Shown: one piece after another, positions 1 to 8,031 of the stretch | Numbering within the stretch: position 1 is the first letter of the stretch | How the letters are laid out: every line of letters starts with the position of its first letter | From: CALJFL01 sp964590005 | GTDB lineage: Bacteria; Pseudomonadota; Gammaproteobacteria; Pseudomonadales; Halieaceae | Direction: 5' to 3' | NCBI GenBank assembly: GCA_964590005.1 | Contig: CAZPVJ010000025.1 | Span: forward strand, 12,804 to 76,803 | Length of the DNA stretch: 64,000 bases | Translations under genes and position numbers: made by a program | Notes under the pieces: generated by a model | Seen by the model: only the letters and a program-made list of their open reading frames with translations | Database searches by the model: none | Told to the model about the DNA's origin: nothing

Positions 1-435
1 GGCCGCCATGGGTTCCTCGATCAGGCGGACTTCCCGGGCACCAGCGCTCAGTGCAGACTCGCGGATGGCGCGTCGCTCAACCTGGGTCGACATGCAGGGC
101 ACACAGACCAGCACCCGCGGACTGGGGCGAATAAAGCGACTCTCGTGCACCTTGGCGATAAAGTGCTGCAGCATCTTCTCGGTGACCTGGAAATCCGCGA
201 TCACGCCGTCCTTCAGCGGCCTGATGGCAGTAATATTACCCGGCGTCCGGCCCAGCATGCGCTTCGCTTCTGTACCGACGGCCTCGATAGTCTTCTGGCC
301 ATTGTGGACCCGGATGGCCACGACCGATGGCTCATCCAGTACGATCCCCTGATCACGTACATAAATCAGCGTGTTGGCGGTACCAAGATCTATCGATAGA
401 TCGTTGGAAAACAACCCGCGCATTTTCTTTAGCAT
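1..435 (-). CDS. mreB: Rod shape-determining protein MreB, N-terminal part (cut by window edge)
   Basis: This is the first 145 codons of the bacterial actin that organises lateral cell-wall synthesis under the inner membrane. The reading begins MLKKMRGLFSNDLSIDLGTA, with the actin-type phosphate-1 motif (DLGTANT) at about residues 15-21. It continues with VLDEPSVVAI and TPGNITAIRPLKDGVIADF, which are typical of MreB. The start is the ATG at 433-435. The frame stays open to the left edge, so about 60 percent of a normal MreB (around 345 residues) lies outside. It is divergent from gatC, the arrangement found in many gammaproteobacteria. Identity is very sure. Confidence 0.97.
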   Translation of the reverse strand, partial: MLKKMRGLFSNDLSIDLGTANTLIYVRDQGIVLDEPSVVAIRVHNGQKTIEAVGTEAKRMLGRTPGNITAIRPLKDGVIADFQVTEKMLQHFIAKVHESRFIRPSPRVLVCVPCMSTQVERRAIRESALSAGAREVRLIEEPMAA

Positions 436-669
436 TGAATATAACTACCTTAATGAACGCTGCGGAAACCTCCGGTGCGGAGCTTTCCAGGGACCCCTAC
501 TCGCCATTCTCCAGTCGGGACCCAACAGGAAAAACAGACGGCATTTTACTTATTTTTGCGGCCTCAAAATATTCCGGCAACTGTACCAACCACGGGGATT
601 TTGGGCAAGGCGCAAATGTGATAAGTTTACGCCCCCGTCGTATTCCCGGCGGCGCAAAACGGAAAAAAA
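436..669. other. Divergent mreB/gatC intergenic region
   Basis: This 234-bp gap must hold promoters for both mreB and gatC. On the minus strand TTGCCG followed 17 bp later by AAAAAT is a weak promoter candidate for mreB. No sigma-70 pair is convincing for gatC. Forward ORFs crossing this gap run through the mreB 5' end in another frame and are shadows. Confidence 0.4.
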
Positions 670-957
670 ATGGCTATACAGCAGGACGAAATTCAGAAGA
701 TCGCAGAGCTGGCGCGAATACGCGTGGCCGATGATCAGATCGGACCGCTAACCGAGCGGATCGGCGAGATACTGGACATGGTTGATCAACTACAGGGCGT
801 GGATACCGCAGCTGTTATCCCTATGGCCAACCCCCTGGATGCCACCCAGCGACTGCGTGCCGACGTCGTCACCGAAACAGACCAGCGCGATGAGTTCCAG
901 GCCATCGCACCAGCGGTCGAGGACGGTCTCTACCTGGTCCCCAAAGTGATCGACTAG
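670..957 (+). CDS. gatC: Asp-tRNA(Asn)/Glu-tRNA(Gln) amidotransferase subunit GatC
   Basis: GatC is the small belt subunit that wraps around GatA and stabilises the GatCAB complex, which amidates mischarged Glu-tRNA(Gln) or Asp-tRNA(Asn). The protein has 95 residues, the usual length. It shows the family pattern of an N-terminal helix (IQKIAELARI), a LTERIGEILDMVDQL helix and a C-terminal PAVEDGLYLVPKVID tail. It is first in a gatC-gatA-gatB operon, with a 28-bp gap to gatA. The ATG is preceded by an A-rich run with only a weak Shine-Dalgarno sequence (CGGAAA). A glnS gene is not in the window, so whether the complex serves Gln, Asn or both is open. Confidence 0.95.
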   Translation: MAIQQDEIQKIAELARIRVADDQIGPLTERIGEILDMVDQLQGVDTAAVIPMANPLDATQRLRADVVTETDQRDEFQAIAPAVEDGLYLVPKVID

Positions 958-985
958 ACCCAACCGCCCTACTCCAGGACACCCT

Positions 986-2452
986 ATGTTTAACCAGACA
1001 GTTGCCCAGCTCAGCCGCGCGCTACACCAGGGCGAGATTTCCAGCACCGAGCTGACCCGTGCCTTCCTGCAGCGTATTGCCAGCCTGGACAGCACTCTCA
1101 ATAGCTTTATCACTGTCGATGAAGAGGCGGCTATGGCTGCTGCTGCCCAGGCCGATATTCGCCTGGCCGGCGACGATGCACCCGCGCTGGCCGGCATACC
1201 CATAGCCCACAAGGATATCTTCTGCACACGCGGCACCCGCACCAGTTGCGGTTCACGCATGCTGGACAATTTCGTTCCGCCCTACGATGCAACACTGATC
1301 CGCCACTTCAATAGCGCCGGCGCCGTGCCTCTTGGCAAGACCAATATGGACGAATTCGCCATGGGCTCCTCAAATGAGAACAGCTATTACGGCCCGGCCA
1401 GGAATCCGTGGAATACCGACCTCGTACCCGGTGGTTCTTCCGGGGGTTCCGCTGCCGCGGTGGCGGCGCTACTGACCCCCGCTGCTACCGGCACCGATAC
1501 CGGCGGCTCCATCCGCCAACCCGCCGCTTTTTGCGGCATCACGGGGTTAAAACCGACCTATGGCCGGGTATCGCGGCTGGGGATGGTGGCATTCGCGTCC
1601 AGTCTCGATCAAGCCGGACCCATGGCCCATACCGCCGAGGACTGCGCCCTGCTGCTGAACACCATGGCAGGTTTCGATCCGCTGGACTCCACGTCGTCCG
1701 AAGAGCCTGTCGTCGATTACACGGCCGATCTCGGTAATTCATTAGCCGGACTCCGTATCGGCCTACCTAAAGAATACTTTGGTGATGGTCTGGATGCCGA
1801 GACGGGACAGCGAATCGACGATGCGCTAAAAGTACTCGAGAGCCTCGGCGCGAGCCTGGTTGAGCTGTCCCTGCCCCACAGCGAGCTGACCATTCCCACC
1901 TATTACATCGTGGCCCCGGCAGAGGCATCAACCAACCTGTCGCGCTTTGATGGTGTGCGCTACGGCTACCGCTGCGAAAACCCCAGCAATCTCAACGACC
2001 TCTACACCCGCTCGCGGGAAGAGGGCTTCGGAGACGAAGTGAAGCGACGGATTCTGGTTGGCACTTACGCGCTCTCTGCTGGCTACTATGATGCGTATTA
2101 CAAAAAGGCCCAGCAGGTCAGACGCCTGATCAAACAGGACTTCATCGACTGTTTTGAAGAGGTCGATGTGATAGCGGGGCCCACCACACCCGGGCCCGCG
2201 TTCGCCATCGGATCAAAATCTGATGACCCGGTGTCTATGTATCTCGAAGACGTTTACACACTGGCGGTTAACCTGGCCGGACTGCCGGGCCTGTCCATGC
2301 CGGCGGGCCTGGTGCGAGGCGCGCCAGTCGGGCTGCAGCTGATAGGCGCGCACTTCGACGAGGCGCGCCTGCTGAACGTGGCCCACCAGTTTCAACAGGC
2401 CACCGATTGGCATCAGCAGCACCCCGCCCTCGCCACCGGAGGTTCCGACTGA
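986..2452 (+). CDS. gatA: Asp-tRNA(Asn)/Glu-tRNA(Gln) amidotransferase subunit GatA
   Basis: GatA is the amidase subunit that hydrolyses glutamine and passes ammonia to GatB. At 488 residues it has normal length. The amidase-signature catalytic triad is visible: Lys76 in GIPIAHKD, the cis-Ser in the GGSSGGS block (Ser151), and the nucleophile Ser175 in GTDTGGSIRQPA. The ATG at 986 follows gatC closely. The stop codon overlaps the gatB start as ATGA at 2450-2454, which implies translational coupling. Nothing unusual was seen. Confidence 0.97.
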   Translation: MFNQTVAQLSRALHQGEISSTELTRAFLQRIASLDSTLNSFITVDEEAAMAAAAQADIRLAGDDAPALAGIPIAHKDIFCTRGTRTSCGSRMLDNFVPPYDATLIRHFNSAGAVPLGKTNMDEFAMGSSNENSYYGPARNPWNTDLVPGGSSGGSAAAVAALLTPAATGTDTGGSIRQPAAFCGITGLKPTYGRVSRLGMVAFASSLDQAGPMAHTAEDCALLLNTMAGFDPLDSTSSEEPVVDYTADLGNSLAGLRIGLPKEYFGDGLDAETGQRIDDALKVLESLGASLVELSLPHSELTIPTYYIVAPAEASTNLSRFDGVRYGYRCENPSNLNDLYTRSREEGFGDEVKRRILVGTYALSAGYYDAYYKKAQQVRRLIKQDFIDCFEEVDVIAGPTTPGPAFAIGSKSDDPVSMYLEDVYTLAVNLAGLPGLSMPAGLVRGAPVGLQLIGAHFDEARLLNVAHQFQQATDWHQQHPALATGGSD

Positions 2453-3894
2453 TGAGCTGGGAAACCGTTATCGGCCTGGAAGTGCATCTCCAGCTGGCCA
2501 CTCAATCAAAGATTTTTTCCGGGTCATCCACGCGCTTCGGCGCAGAGCCCAACACCCAGGCCAGCGCCGTCGACCTGGCTATGCCAGGCATGCTGCCGGT
2601 GCTCAATGAAGAAGCCGTGCGCTGCGCGGTGATGTTCGGCCTGGGTATCGGCGCAGAGATCGGTCAGCGCTCTGTGTTCGATCGCAAAAACTACTTTTAC
2701 CCGGACCTGCCCAAGGGCTACCAGATAAGCCAGTTCCAGGAACCCATCGTCGGGCGCGGCGTTTTTGAGATTCAGCTGGAAGACGGCACCACACGGAGCA
2801 TCGGGATCACCCGTGCCCATCTCGAAGAAGACGCCGGCAAGTCCCTGCACGAGGATTTTCACGGCCAGAGCGGTATCGATCTCAATCGCGCAGGCACACC
2901 CTTGCTCGAGATCGTATCAGAACCCGACATTCGCAGCGCCGAGGAAGCGGTTGCCTACCTCAAGGCCATGCACAGTCTCGTGACCTACCTGGGTATTTCA
3001 GACGGTAATATGGCGGAAGGCTCCATGCGCTGCGACATCAACCTGTCACTGCGCAGGCAAGGCTCTGAAACACTGGGGACCCGCACAGAGATCAAGAACG
3101 TCAACTCGTTCCGCTTCGTCGAAAAAGCCATCCAGCACGAAACACAGCGGCAGGCCGACATTCTGGAAGACGGTGGGCGCATCGTTCAGGAGACCCGGCT
3201 ATACGACGCTGATCGTAACGAAACACGCCCCATGCGTAGTAAAGAGGTAGCCAATGATTACCGCTACTTCCCCGAACCCGACCTGTTGCCCATCGTTCTG
3301 GATGACGCCTATATCGCCGCACTGCACGATACCCTGCCGGAACTGCCCAACCAGAAGCGCGACCGTTTTGCCAGTCAGTACGGGCTAAGCGCCTACGATG
3401 CGGGCGTACTGTCGGCGAGCCAGTCCCTGGCCGACTACTATGAAGCGGTAGTAGAGAGCTGCGGCGATGCCAAGATTGCGGCCAACTGGGTACAGGTGGA
3501 GCTGCTGGGTCAACTGAACAAAGCGGAGTTGGATATCTCCGGCAGCCCGGTATCGGCTGAGGGGCTGGCGGGGCTGATTGCGCGCATCCTGGATAGCAGC
3601 ATATCGGGCAAGATCGCCAAGCAGGTTTTTGAGGCCATGTGGCAGGGCGAGGGTGATGCCGATACGATTATCGCCGAACGCGGGCTGCAGCAGGTCAGCG
3701 ATAGCGGCGCCCTGGAGGGCATGGTCGATGAGGTCATCGCCAACAACAGCGCACAAGTAGAACAGTACCTCGCGGCAGATGAAGGCAAGCGAAAGAAACT
3801 GCTGGGCTTTTTCGTCGGCCAGGTCATGAAGGCTTCCAAGGGTCAGGCCAACCCCGGGATGGTCAACGAGTTACTCGCGAAGAAACTCGTTTAA
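2452..3894 (+). CDS. gatB: Asp-tRNA(Asn)/Glu-tRNA(Gln) amidotransferase subunit GatB
   Basis: GatB activates the carboxyl group of the mischarged tRNA by phosphorylation and completes amidation. The true start is the ATG at 2452, overlapping the gatA stop, giving 480 residues beginning MSWETVIGLEVHLQL. An upstream in-frame start at 2407 lies inside gatA and is not needed. The family signature for the GatB/GatE catalytic domain is present (YFYPDLPKGYQISQ, EEDAGKSLHED, DLNRAGTPLLEIVSEP). The C-terminal third carries the YqeY-like tail domain. It is last in the gatCAB operon. Confidence 0.97.
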   Translation: MSWETVIGLEVHLQLATQSKIFSGSSTRFGAEPNTQASAVDLAMPGMLPVLNEEAVRCAVMFGLGIGAEIGQRSVFDRKNYFYPDLPKGYQISQFQEPIVGRGVFEIQLEDGTTRSIGITRAHLEEDAGKSLHEDFHGQSGIDLNRAGTPLLEIVSEPDIRSAEEAVAYLKAMHSLVTYLGISDGNMAEGSMRCDINLSLRRQGSETLGTRTEIKNVNSFRFVEKAIQHETQRQADILEDGGRIVQETRLYDADRNETRPMRSKEVANDYRYFPEPDLLPIVLDDAYIAALHDTLPELPNQKRDRFASQYGLSAYDAGVLSASQSLADYYEAVVESCGDAKIAANWVQVELLGQLNKAELDISGSPVSAEGLAGLIARILDSSISGKIAKQVFEAMWQGEGDADTIIAERGLQQVSDSGALEGMVDEVIANNSAQVEQYLAADEGKRKKLLGFFVGQVMKASKGQANPGMVNELLAKKLV

Positions 3895-3922
3895 CCCTAT
3901 CAGCAAAGGATATTCAGCGAAA

Positions 3923-4213
3923 ATGAGAAAAGATAAAGAGAAGGTTCTGGATGAAGTGTGGACCGAGGACCACATCAGGACATTCCTGACTGTGCGATCT
4001 CATGACGGTACCGACGACGATTTTCATATGCTGCTTAAAGCCTACCAGAGCATGCGCGCCGAGGACTTCGCCCTGTTCGTACAGTTTTTCGGTGAAGAGC
4101 AGCGCAACGTCAATGCCCGGGGTCGAGATGGCCGCAGCGTGCTGGATATCGTCAAAGGTCATCGCCTGGGCGCAGAATACGCGCAGATTCTGCAACAAGC
4201 CGGTGCCAATTAG
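3923..4213 (+). CDS. PA4642-family conserved small protein
   Basis: This 96-residue soluble protein of unknown function starts MRKDKEKVLDEVWTEDHIRT and contains DFHMLLKAYQSMRAEDF and GRDGRSVLDIVKGHR. From memory this matches the gammaproteobacterial PA4642 family, named after the Pseudomonas aeruginosa locus. The middle and C-terminal parts resemble a degenerate ankyrin-type helical pair (NARGRDGRSVLDIVKGHRLG), which is only a visual impression. It follows gatB by 28 bp on the same strand. Its last codons overlap the convergent Smr gene by 4 bp. No signal peptide or membrane segment is present. Confidence 0.75.
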   Translation: MRKDKEKVLDEVWTEDHIRTFLTVRSHDGTDDDFHMLLKAYQSMRAEDFALFVQFFGEEQRNVNARGRDGRSVLDIVKGHRLGAEYAQILQQAGAN

Positions 4214-4812
4214 TCGACCGGCACCCTGCCCTTGTTGAAACGCTCCCTGTTTTCCCGTTTTTTGTCTTCGCTCTTGCGCAGCAAAAGGTAAACCGCGCCG
4301 GTACCGCCGTGCCGTGGCTGGGCACTGGCGAAAGCCTGTACGACCGGCAACTCTCGCAACCAATGATTGGCACACCCCTTGAGAACGGAACTGCGTTCTC
4401 TGTCTGCGCTGCTCTCACCCTTACCATGCACTAGCAGCACACTGCGCAACCCAAGGGTGTGGGACTCCTCGATAAACGCGTACAACTCGCGGCGGGCACG
4501 CTTGACCGTCATCCGGTGAAGATCAAGCCTGGCCTCTATGTCATAGCGCCCTTGCTTGAGCTTCCTGAACACGCCGTTCTGCACCCCCGGACGTTTGAAT
4601 TCAAGCACAAACCACGGGTCCAGAGGCTCGATGCCGTCCTCTGCAAGTGGGTTGGTATCAACTGTGCGATCATTAACCGCTGCCTGTCGACGATTTTCCA
4701 ACGAGGTCTCACCGGGTGTCTGCCGCTTGCGGGACACCCTGACGCGGCCTTCCCGTTTTAGCGGCACCACATCGGACATCTCTTCGAGGAACTGATTATC
4801 TTCGTCGCTCAT
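4210..4812 (-). CDS. Smr-domain protein (putative DNA endonuclease, SmrA/SmrB type)
   Basis: This is a 200-residue protein with a charged, disordered N-terminal half and a C-terminal Smr (small MutS-related) domain at about residues 94-180. Diagnostic blocks are LDLH at 96-99, LLVHGKG at 127-132 and HGGTGAVYLLLR at 168-179. Smr domains of this kind act on DNA or, in the SmrB branch, on mRNA at collided ribosomes. Which branch applies here cannot be decided by eye. The start was set at the ATG at 4810-4812 (MSDEDNQ) because the 25 residues upstream look non-coding and would overlap the divergent CWC gene. It is convergent with the PA4642-like gene. Confidence 0.85.
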   Translation of the reverse strand: MSDEDNQFLEEMSDVVPLKREGRVRVSRKRQTPGETSLENRRQAAVNDRTVDTNPLAEDGIEPLDPWFVLEFKRPGVQNGVFRKLKQGRYDIEARLDLHRMTVKRARRELYAFIEESHTLGLRSVLLVHGKGESSADRERSSVLKGCANHWLRELPVVQAFASAQPRHGGTGAVYLLLRKSEDKKRENRERFNKGRVPVD

Positions 4813-4877
4813 CAATAGCTTACTAGCCGGCCAGTCTTCGCTATTATAACGCGATAAACCCCGGCAACGGTGAACCC

Positions 4878-5093
4878 GTGACGTCAACAGAAACCCCGCT
4901 GGACCAGCTCTGTCCGCTTTGCGGCGCCAGCAACCAATGTGCGATGGCTGCCGGCCAGCCGGCTGCCGGATGCTGGTGCACCCAGGTCAGTATTGCGCCG
5001 GAGACACTGGCTGTCGTCCCCGAGGAAGCGGTCGGTAAATATTGCCTGTGCCAGGCATGCGCAACGCAGACAGGAGACAAGCGTGGAAGGTAA
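4878..5093 (+). CDS. Cysteine-rich CWC family protein
   Basis: This is a 71-residue protein with eight cysteines arranged as CPLCGASNQC (12, 15, 21), CWC (32, 34) and CLCQAC (56, 58, 61). That layout matches the small cysteine-rich CWC family, whose function is unknown. The pairs suggest zinc binding, which is inference. The start is GTG at 4878. The 3' end overlaps the next gene (cysZ-like) by 11 bp, so the two are probably co-translated. Confidence 0.8.
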   Translation: MTSTETPLDQLCPLCGASNQCAMAAGQPAAGCWCTQVSIAPETLAVVPEEAVGKYCLCQACATQTGDKRGR

Positions 5094-5817
5094 TGTTGTC
5101 AACGGCGCCGGGTATGTGATGCGGGGCGCCAAAATGCTAACGCATCCGGCACTCCGGCTATTCGTCTTGATTCCGTTGCTGGTCAATATCCTGATATTCG
5201 GCTCACTTATCGGCGTCGGGCTGAGCTACCTGGTGGATGTCGTCGACCGATGGCTGGGCTGGATTCCCGAATGGCTGGGCTTCATTGAGTGGCTGCTCTG
5301 GCCCCTGATCGGCATCGCGGTGAGCCTGGTCACGGGTTACCTGTTCACGGCGGTGGCACTGATTATCGCTTCACCCTTTAATGCACTGTTGGCAGAAAAA
5401 GCGGAAGAACTGGTAACAGGCAAGCCGGTAGATTCGCTGGAGGGCCTGGGAGCGGCATTGATGGCAGTGCCCAGAGGCATTGTGCGGGAGCTGGCCAAAC
5501 TGCTCTACTACGTGCCCATGGCGGCCTTCGTTTTGCTGGTCAGCTTTATTCCCGTGGTCAACGCCATTGCCCCGTTTCTGTGGTTTCTGCTGGGGGCCTG
5601 GATGATGAGTATCCAGTTCGTCGACTACCCCATGGACAACCATCAGCTGGGTTTTGCCGATGTGAAAGAAGCGGTCCGGCGAAGACGGCTTTCCAGTATG
5701 GGTTTTGGTGGCCTGGTAGCGTTGTGTGCAGGCATTCCGGTGGTCAACTTCTTCGTTGTACCCTCGGCGGTGGTGGGAGCAACCTTACTCTGGTGCGAAG
5801 AGCTGGCCGACAGCTGA
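5083..5817 (+). CDS. cysZ: CysZ/EI24-family sulfate transport membrane protein
   Basis: This is a 244-residue inner-membrane protein with several long hydrophobic stretches (LFVLIPLLVNILIFGSLIGV, LLWPLIGIAVSLVTGYLFTA and a C-terminal GFGGLVALCAGIPVVNFFVV). It carries the family landmarks ASPFNALLAEKAEE, WFLLGAWMMSIQFVDYPMDN and PVVNFFVVPSAVVGATLL. CysZ moves sulfate across the inner membrane for cysteine synthesis in E. coli. The start was chosen as GTG at 5083 because CAGGAG at 5071-5076 lies at good spacing. An earlier ORF start would overlap the whole CWC gene. It is adjacent and convergent to rhlB. Confidence 0.88.
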   Translation: MEGNVVNGAGYVMRGAKMLTHPALRLFVLIPLLVNILIFGSLIGVGLSYLVDVVDRWLGWIPEWLGFIEWLLWPLIGIAVSLVTGYLFTAVALIIASPFNALLAEKAEELVTGKPVDSLEGLGAALMAVPRGIVRELAKLLYYVPMAAFVLLVSFIPVVNAIAPFLWFLLGAWMMSIQFVDYPMDNHQLGFADVKEAVRRRRLSSMGFGGLVALCAGIPVVNFFVVPSAVVGATLLWCEELADS

Positions 5818-5830
5818 GCAGGCAGTCAGG

Positions 5831-7255
5831 TCAACTCAGCAGTTCCTTGGGGGGGTGAGTGCACTCCAGCCGATCTCCCAGCAGCGCCTCAATGTCGGGC
5901 AACAGGAAAGCGTCGTCTTCGCTGGCAAAGCTGATCGACGTCCCGGTGGCACCCGCGCGACCGGTTCGACCGATGCGGTGAACATAGTCCTCCGGGTCTT
6001 CAGGCAGATTGTAGTTGACCACGTGGCTGATTCCTTCCACGTGAATACCCCGACCGGCGACGTCGGTTGCAACCAGCACCTTGATCTTACCTTGCTTGAA
6101 ATCTTCCAGCGTACGGGTGCGCTTGGCCTGCGGAACCTCTCCCGACAAAATGCCGCAGGCAACGCCTGACTTACGCAGCCGCTCGTGCAATCGACGCACC
6201 TGGTCCCGGCGATTGGCAAACACAATCACGCTGCTGGCATCGGGGCCGCGAATGAGGTTGTTCAGCACCCTGTAGCGCTGCTCACTGCTGACCAGGTAAA
6301 CCTTCTGGTCAACGGTATCAGTCGCCACGTGCTCGGGCTCGATCTCCACTGATACCGGTTCGTAGGTCCATTGCTGTGACAGGTTGATAATGTCCTGGGT
6401 AAACGTGGCGGAGAATAACAGTGTCTGCCGTTCCTCCTTGCGGGGCGTCGCCCGAACGATTCGCTTGACCTGAGGAATGAATCCCATATCAAGCATACGA
6501 TCGGCTTCATCCAGCACCAGGAATTCCACTCGATCGAGAAACAGGTCTCGCCGGCCCATAAAATCCAACAGGCGCCCGGGGGTCGCCACCACCAGGTCAA
6601 CCACAACATTATTCAACCGGTTCAACTGCTTCTGGTAATCCATACCGCCGATCAAGGTCGCCACTTTTAAACCGGAGTGCTTGGCCAGGTCTTCTGCATC
6701 GGCGGCGATCTGCATAACCAACTCACGGGTGGGTGCAATCACCAGACCACGCGGCTCACCCAGGAATCGTTCACCTTCGGGCGGATGACACAACATGTCA
6801 TTGAACAGGGTAATCAGGAAAGCGGCAGTTTTTCCGGTACCGGTTTGCGCCTTGCCAATCGCATCATGACCCTGCAGGGTATGCGGCAGGACAGTAGCCT
6901 GGATCGGAGAACAATACTGGAAACCAAGATCGGCGATGGCATGCATTAACTCATCGCGCAAGCCCAGGTCATGGAAGCGGGTCTGACCTTCCTGGGGATC
7001 AACCTGGAAATCGTCGATCGACCACGACTGCTGGGCGGGCCTGGCGCCACCTCGCCGGGCCTTTCTGGAACCTTTGCCGGCGCCACCGCTCTTCTTGCCG
7101 GCATCGCGCTCGCCGCCCACATGCGCCTTACCGGCACTGCCATGAGCCTGTGCGTTTTTCTGGGCCGGTGCTTGCGAGGGGTTATCCGCGGACGCGTCGC
7201 CCTTACCCGCCAAGCGTCCCACGAAATTCTTTATCAAGGTGGTATTTCCTGTCAC
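5831..7255 (-). CDS. rhlB: DEAD-box ATP-dependent RNA helicase RhlB
   Basis: This 474-residue helicase has the Walker A motif AQTGTGKT at 136-143, DEAD at 249-252, SAT at 282-284 and HRIGRTGR at 426-433. RhlB unwinds RNA in the degradosome with RNase E and PNPase in enterobacteria. The RhlB assignment rests on the core ending without a long C-terminal extension and on the N-terminal TRFHDLGL/IADLGFQYCSPIQA region. The first about 75 residues are a basic, Gly/Ala/Lys-rich linker (GKKSGGAGKGSRKARRGG). This is longer than in E. coli RhlB but common in marine gammaproteobacteria. It is convergent with cysZ, and the rhlB stop lies 13 bp beyond the cysZ stop. Confidence 0.9.
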   Translation of the reverse strand: MTGNTTLIKNFVGRLAGKGDASADNPSQAPAQKNAQAHGSAGKAHVGGERDAGKKSGGAGKGSRKARRGGARPAQQSWSIDDFQVDPQEGQTRFHDLGLRDELMHAIADLGFQYCSPIQATVLPHTLQGHDAIGKAQTGTGKTAAFLITLFNDMLCHPPEGERFLGEPRGLVIAPTRELVMQIAADAEDLAKHSGLKVATLIGGMDYQKQLNRLNNVVVDLVVATPGRLLDFMGRRDLFLDRVEFLVLDEADRMLDMGFIPQVKRIVRATPRKEERQTLLFSATFTQDIINLSQQWTYEPVSVEIEPEHVATDTVDQKVYLVSSEQRYRVLNNLIRGPDASSVIVFANRRDQVRRLHERLRKSGVACGILSGEVPQAKRTRTLEDFKQGKIKVLVATDVAGRGIHVEGISHVVNYNLPEDPEDYVHRIGRTGRAGATGTSISFASEDDAFLLPDIEALLGDRLECTHPPKELLS

Positions 7256-7368
7256 TGGTCAAAAAGCGCGCTAGTTTAGCATCTTTGGCCGGTGAAAGGT
7301 GGAGTAAAGCTGCAGAGGCGCGGCGGCTGTCCCATGACGGGAAACCGCCGCAAAAACGGCGTCCTCTC

Positions 7369-7959
7369 TTAACTGCGAGTGGGGAATATCTTCGACAGGT
7401 AATAGTCCGCGCTGACGAAACGGCCACCGCCGGTGAACAACAAACTGAGCAGCATCACCAGGTACGTTACGGCAAACTCAATACCATTATTAAGGATCAC
7501 GAAACTGCCTTTTTCAGTAAGCCAGCTGTAATTGCCGTGCTCACGCAGGATGTCCTTGGCCGCGCCCAATCGGACCGCGACATCCTGTGCACTGGAGTCC
7601 GCGATCGCCGCCCAGCCGTTATCCCAGTGCACTGCAAAAATTGCGACCAGCATTGTGACGATGAGCGGGATGGAAACCCACCGCGTGGCCAGGCCAATAA
7701 GCAGGAGCAAGGCTCCAATAGCCTCCGTATAAGCGGCCAGGTAAGCCATGAGTGCAGGGAAAGGCAGCCCCAGACCCCAATCGGGGTTCCCGAACCAATC
7801 AATCGTGCTATCAATATGGGAGAGCTTCTGGGTTCCTGCCATCCAGAATACCGGGACCAGGTACAGCCGCAGCGCCAGTGGCGCCAATCCATCCAGGTAT
7901 TGCAGCCGGGGAAATATAGCGTTGTGTATGGTGTAATACAGCCCTACCAATGCATTCAT
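7369..7959 (-). CDS. DoxX-like (HvfX-type) inner-membrane protein
   Basis: This 196-residue protein has four hydrophobic segments and the DoxX-family pattern: a first helix region with LALRLYLVPVFWMAGTQKL, then LMAYLAAYTEAIGALLLLIG, IPLIVTMLVAIFAVH and EFAVTYLVMLLSLLFTGGGR. The start is the ATG at 7957-7959, preceded by AAAGGAAG at good spacing. A longer reading to 8010 has no support. The W-containing loop and length resemble the HvfX proteins that accompany copper-binding RiPP systems, but no hvfA, hvfB or hvfC gene is nearby, so only the DoxX fold is claimed. It is divergent from the MATE gene. Confidence 0.75.
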   Translation of the reverse strand: MNALVGLYYTIHNAIFPRLQYLDGLAPLALRLYLVPVFWMAGTQKLSHIDSTIDWFGNPDWGLGLPFPALMAYLAAYTEAIGALLLLIGLATRWVSIPLIVTMLVAIFAVHWDNGWAAIADSSAQDVAVRLGAAKDILREHGNYSWLTEKGSFVILNNGIEFAVTYLVMLLSLLFTGGGRFVSADYYLSKIFPTRS

Positions 7960-8031
7960 TATTGAGCTTCCTTTGATTTCTTCTAGGCCTTCTGACAGCA
8001 CCGCCGACAAAAAGTTTTAGGCGCACCGAAC

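Noticed and set aside
7320..7351. GC-rich hairpin GCGGCGG/CCGCCGC after the DoxX gene
   Set aside because: No T tract follows on either strand in the direction needed, so a rho-independent terminator is not supported.
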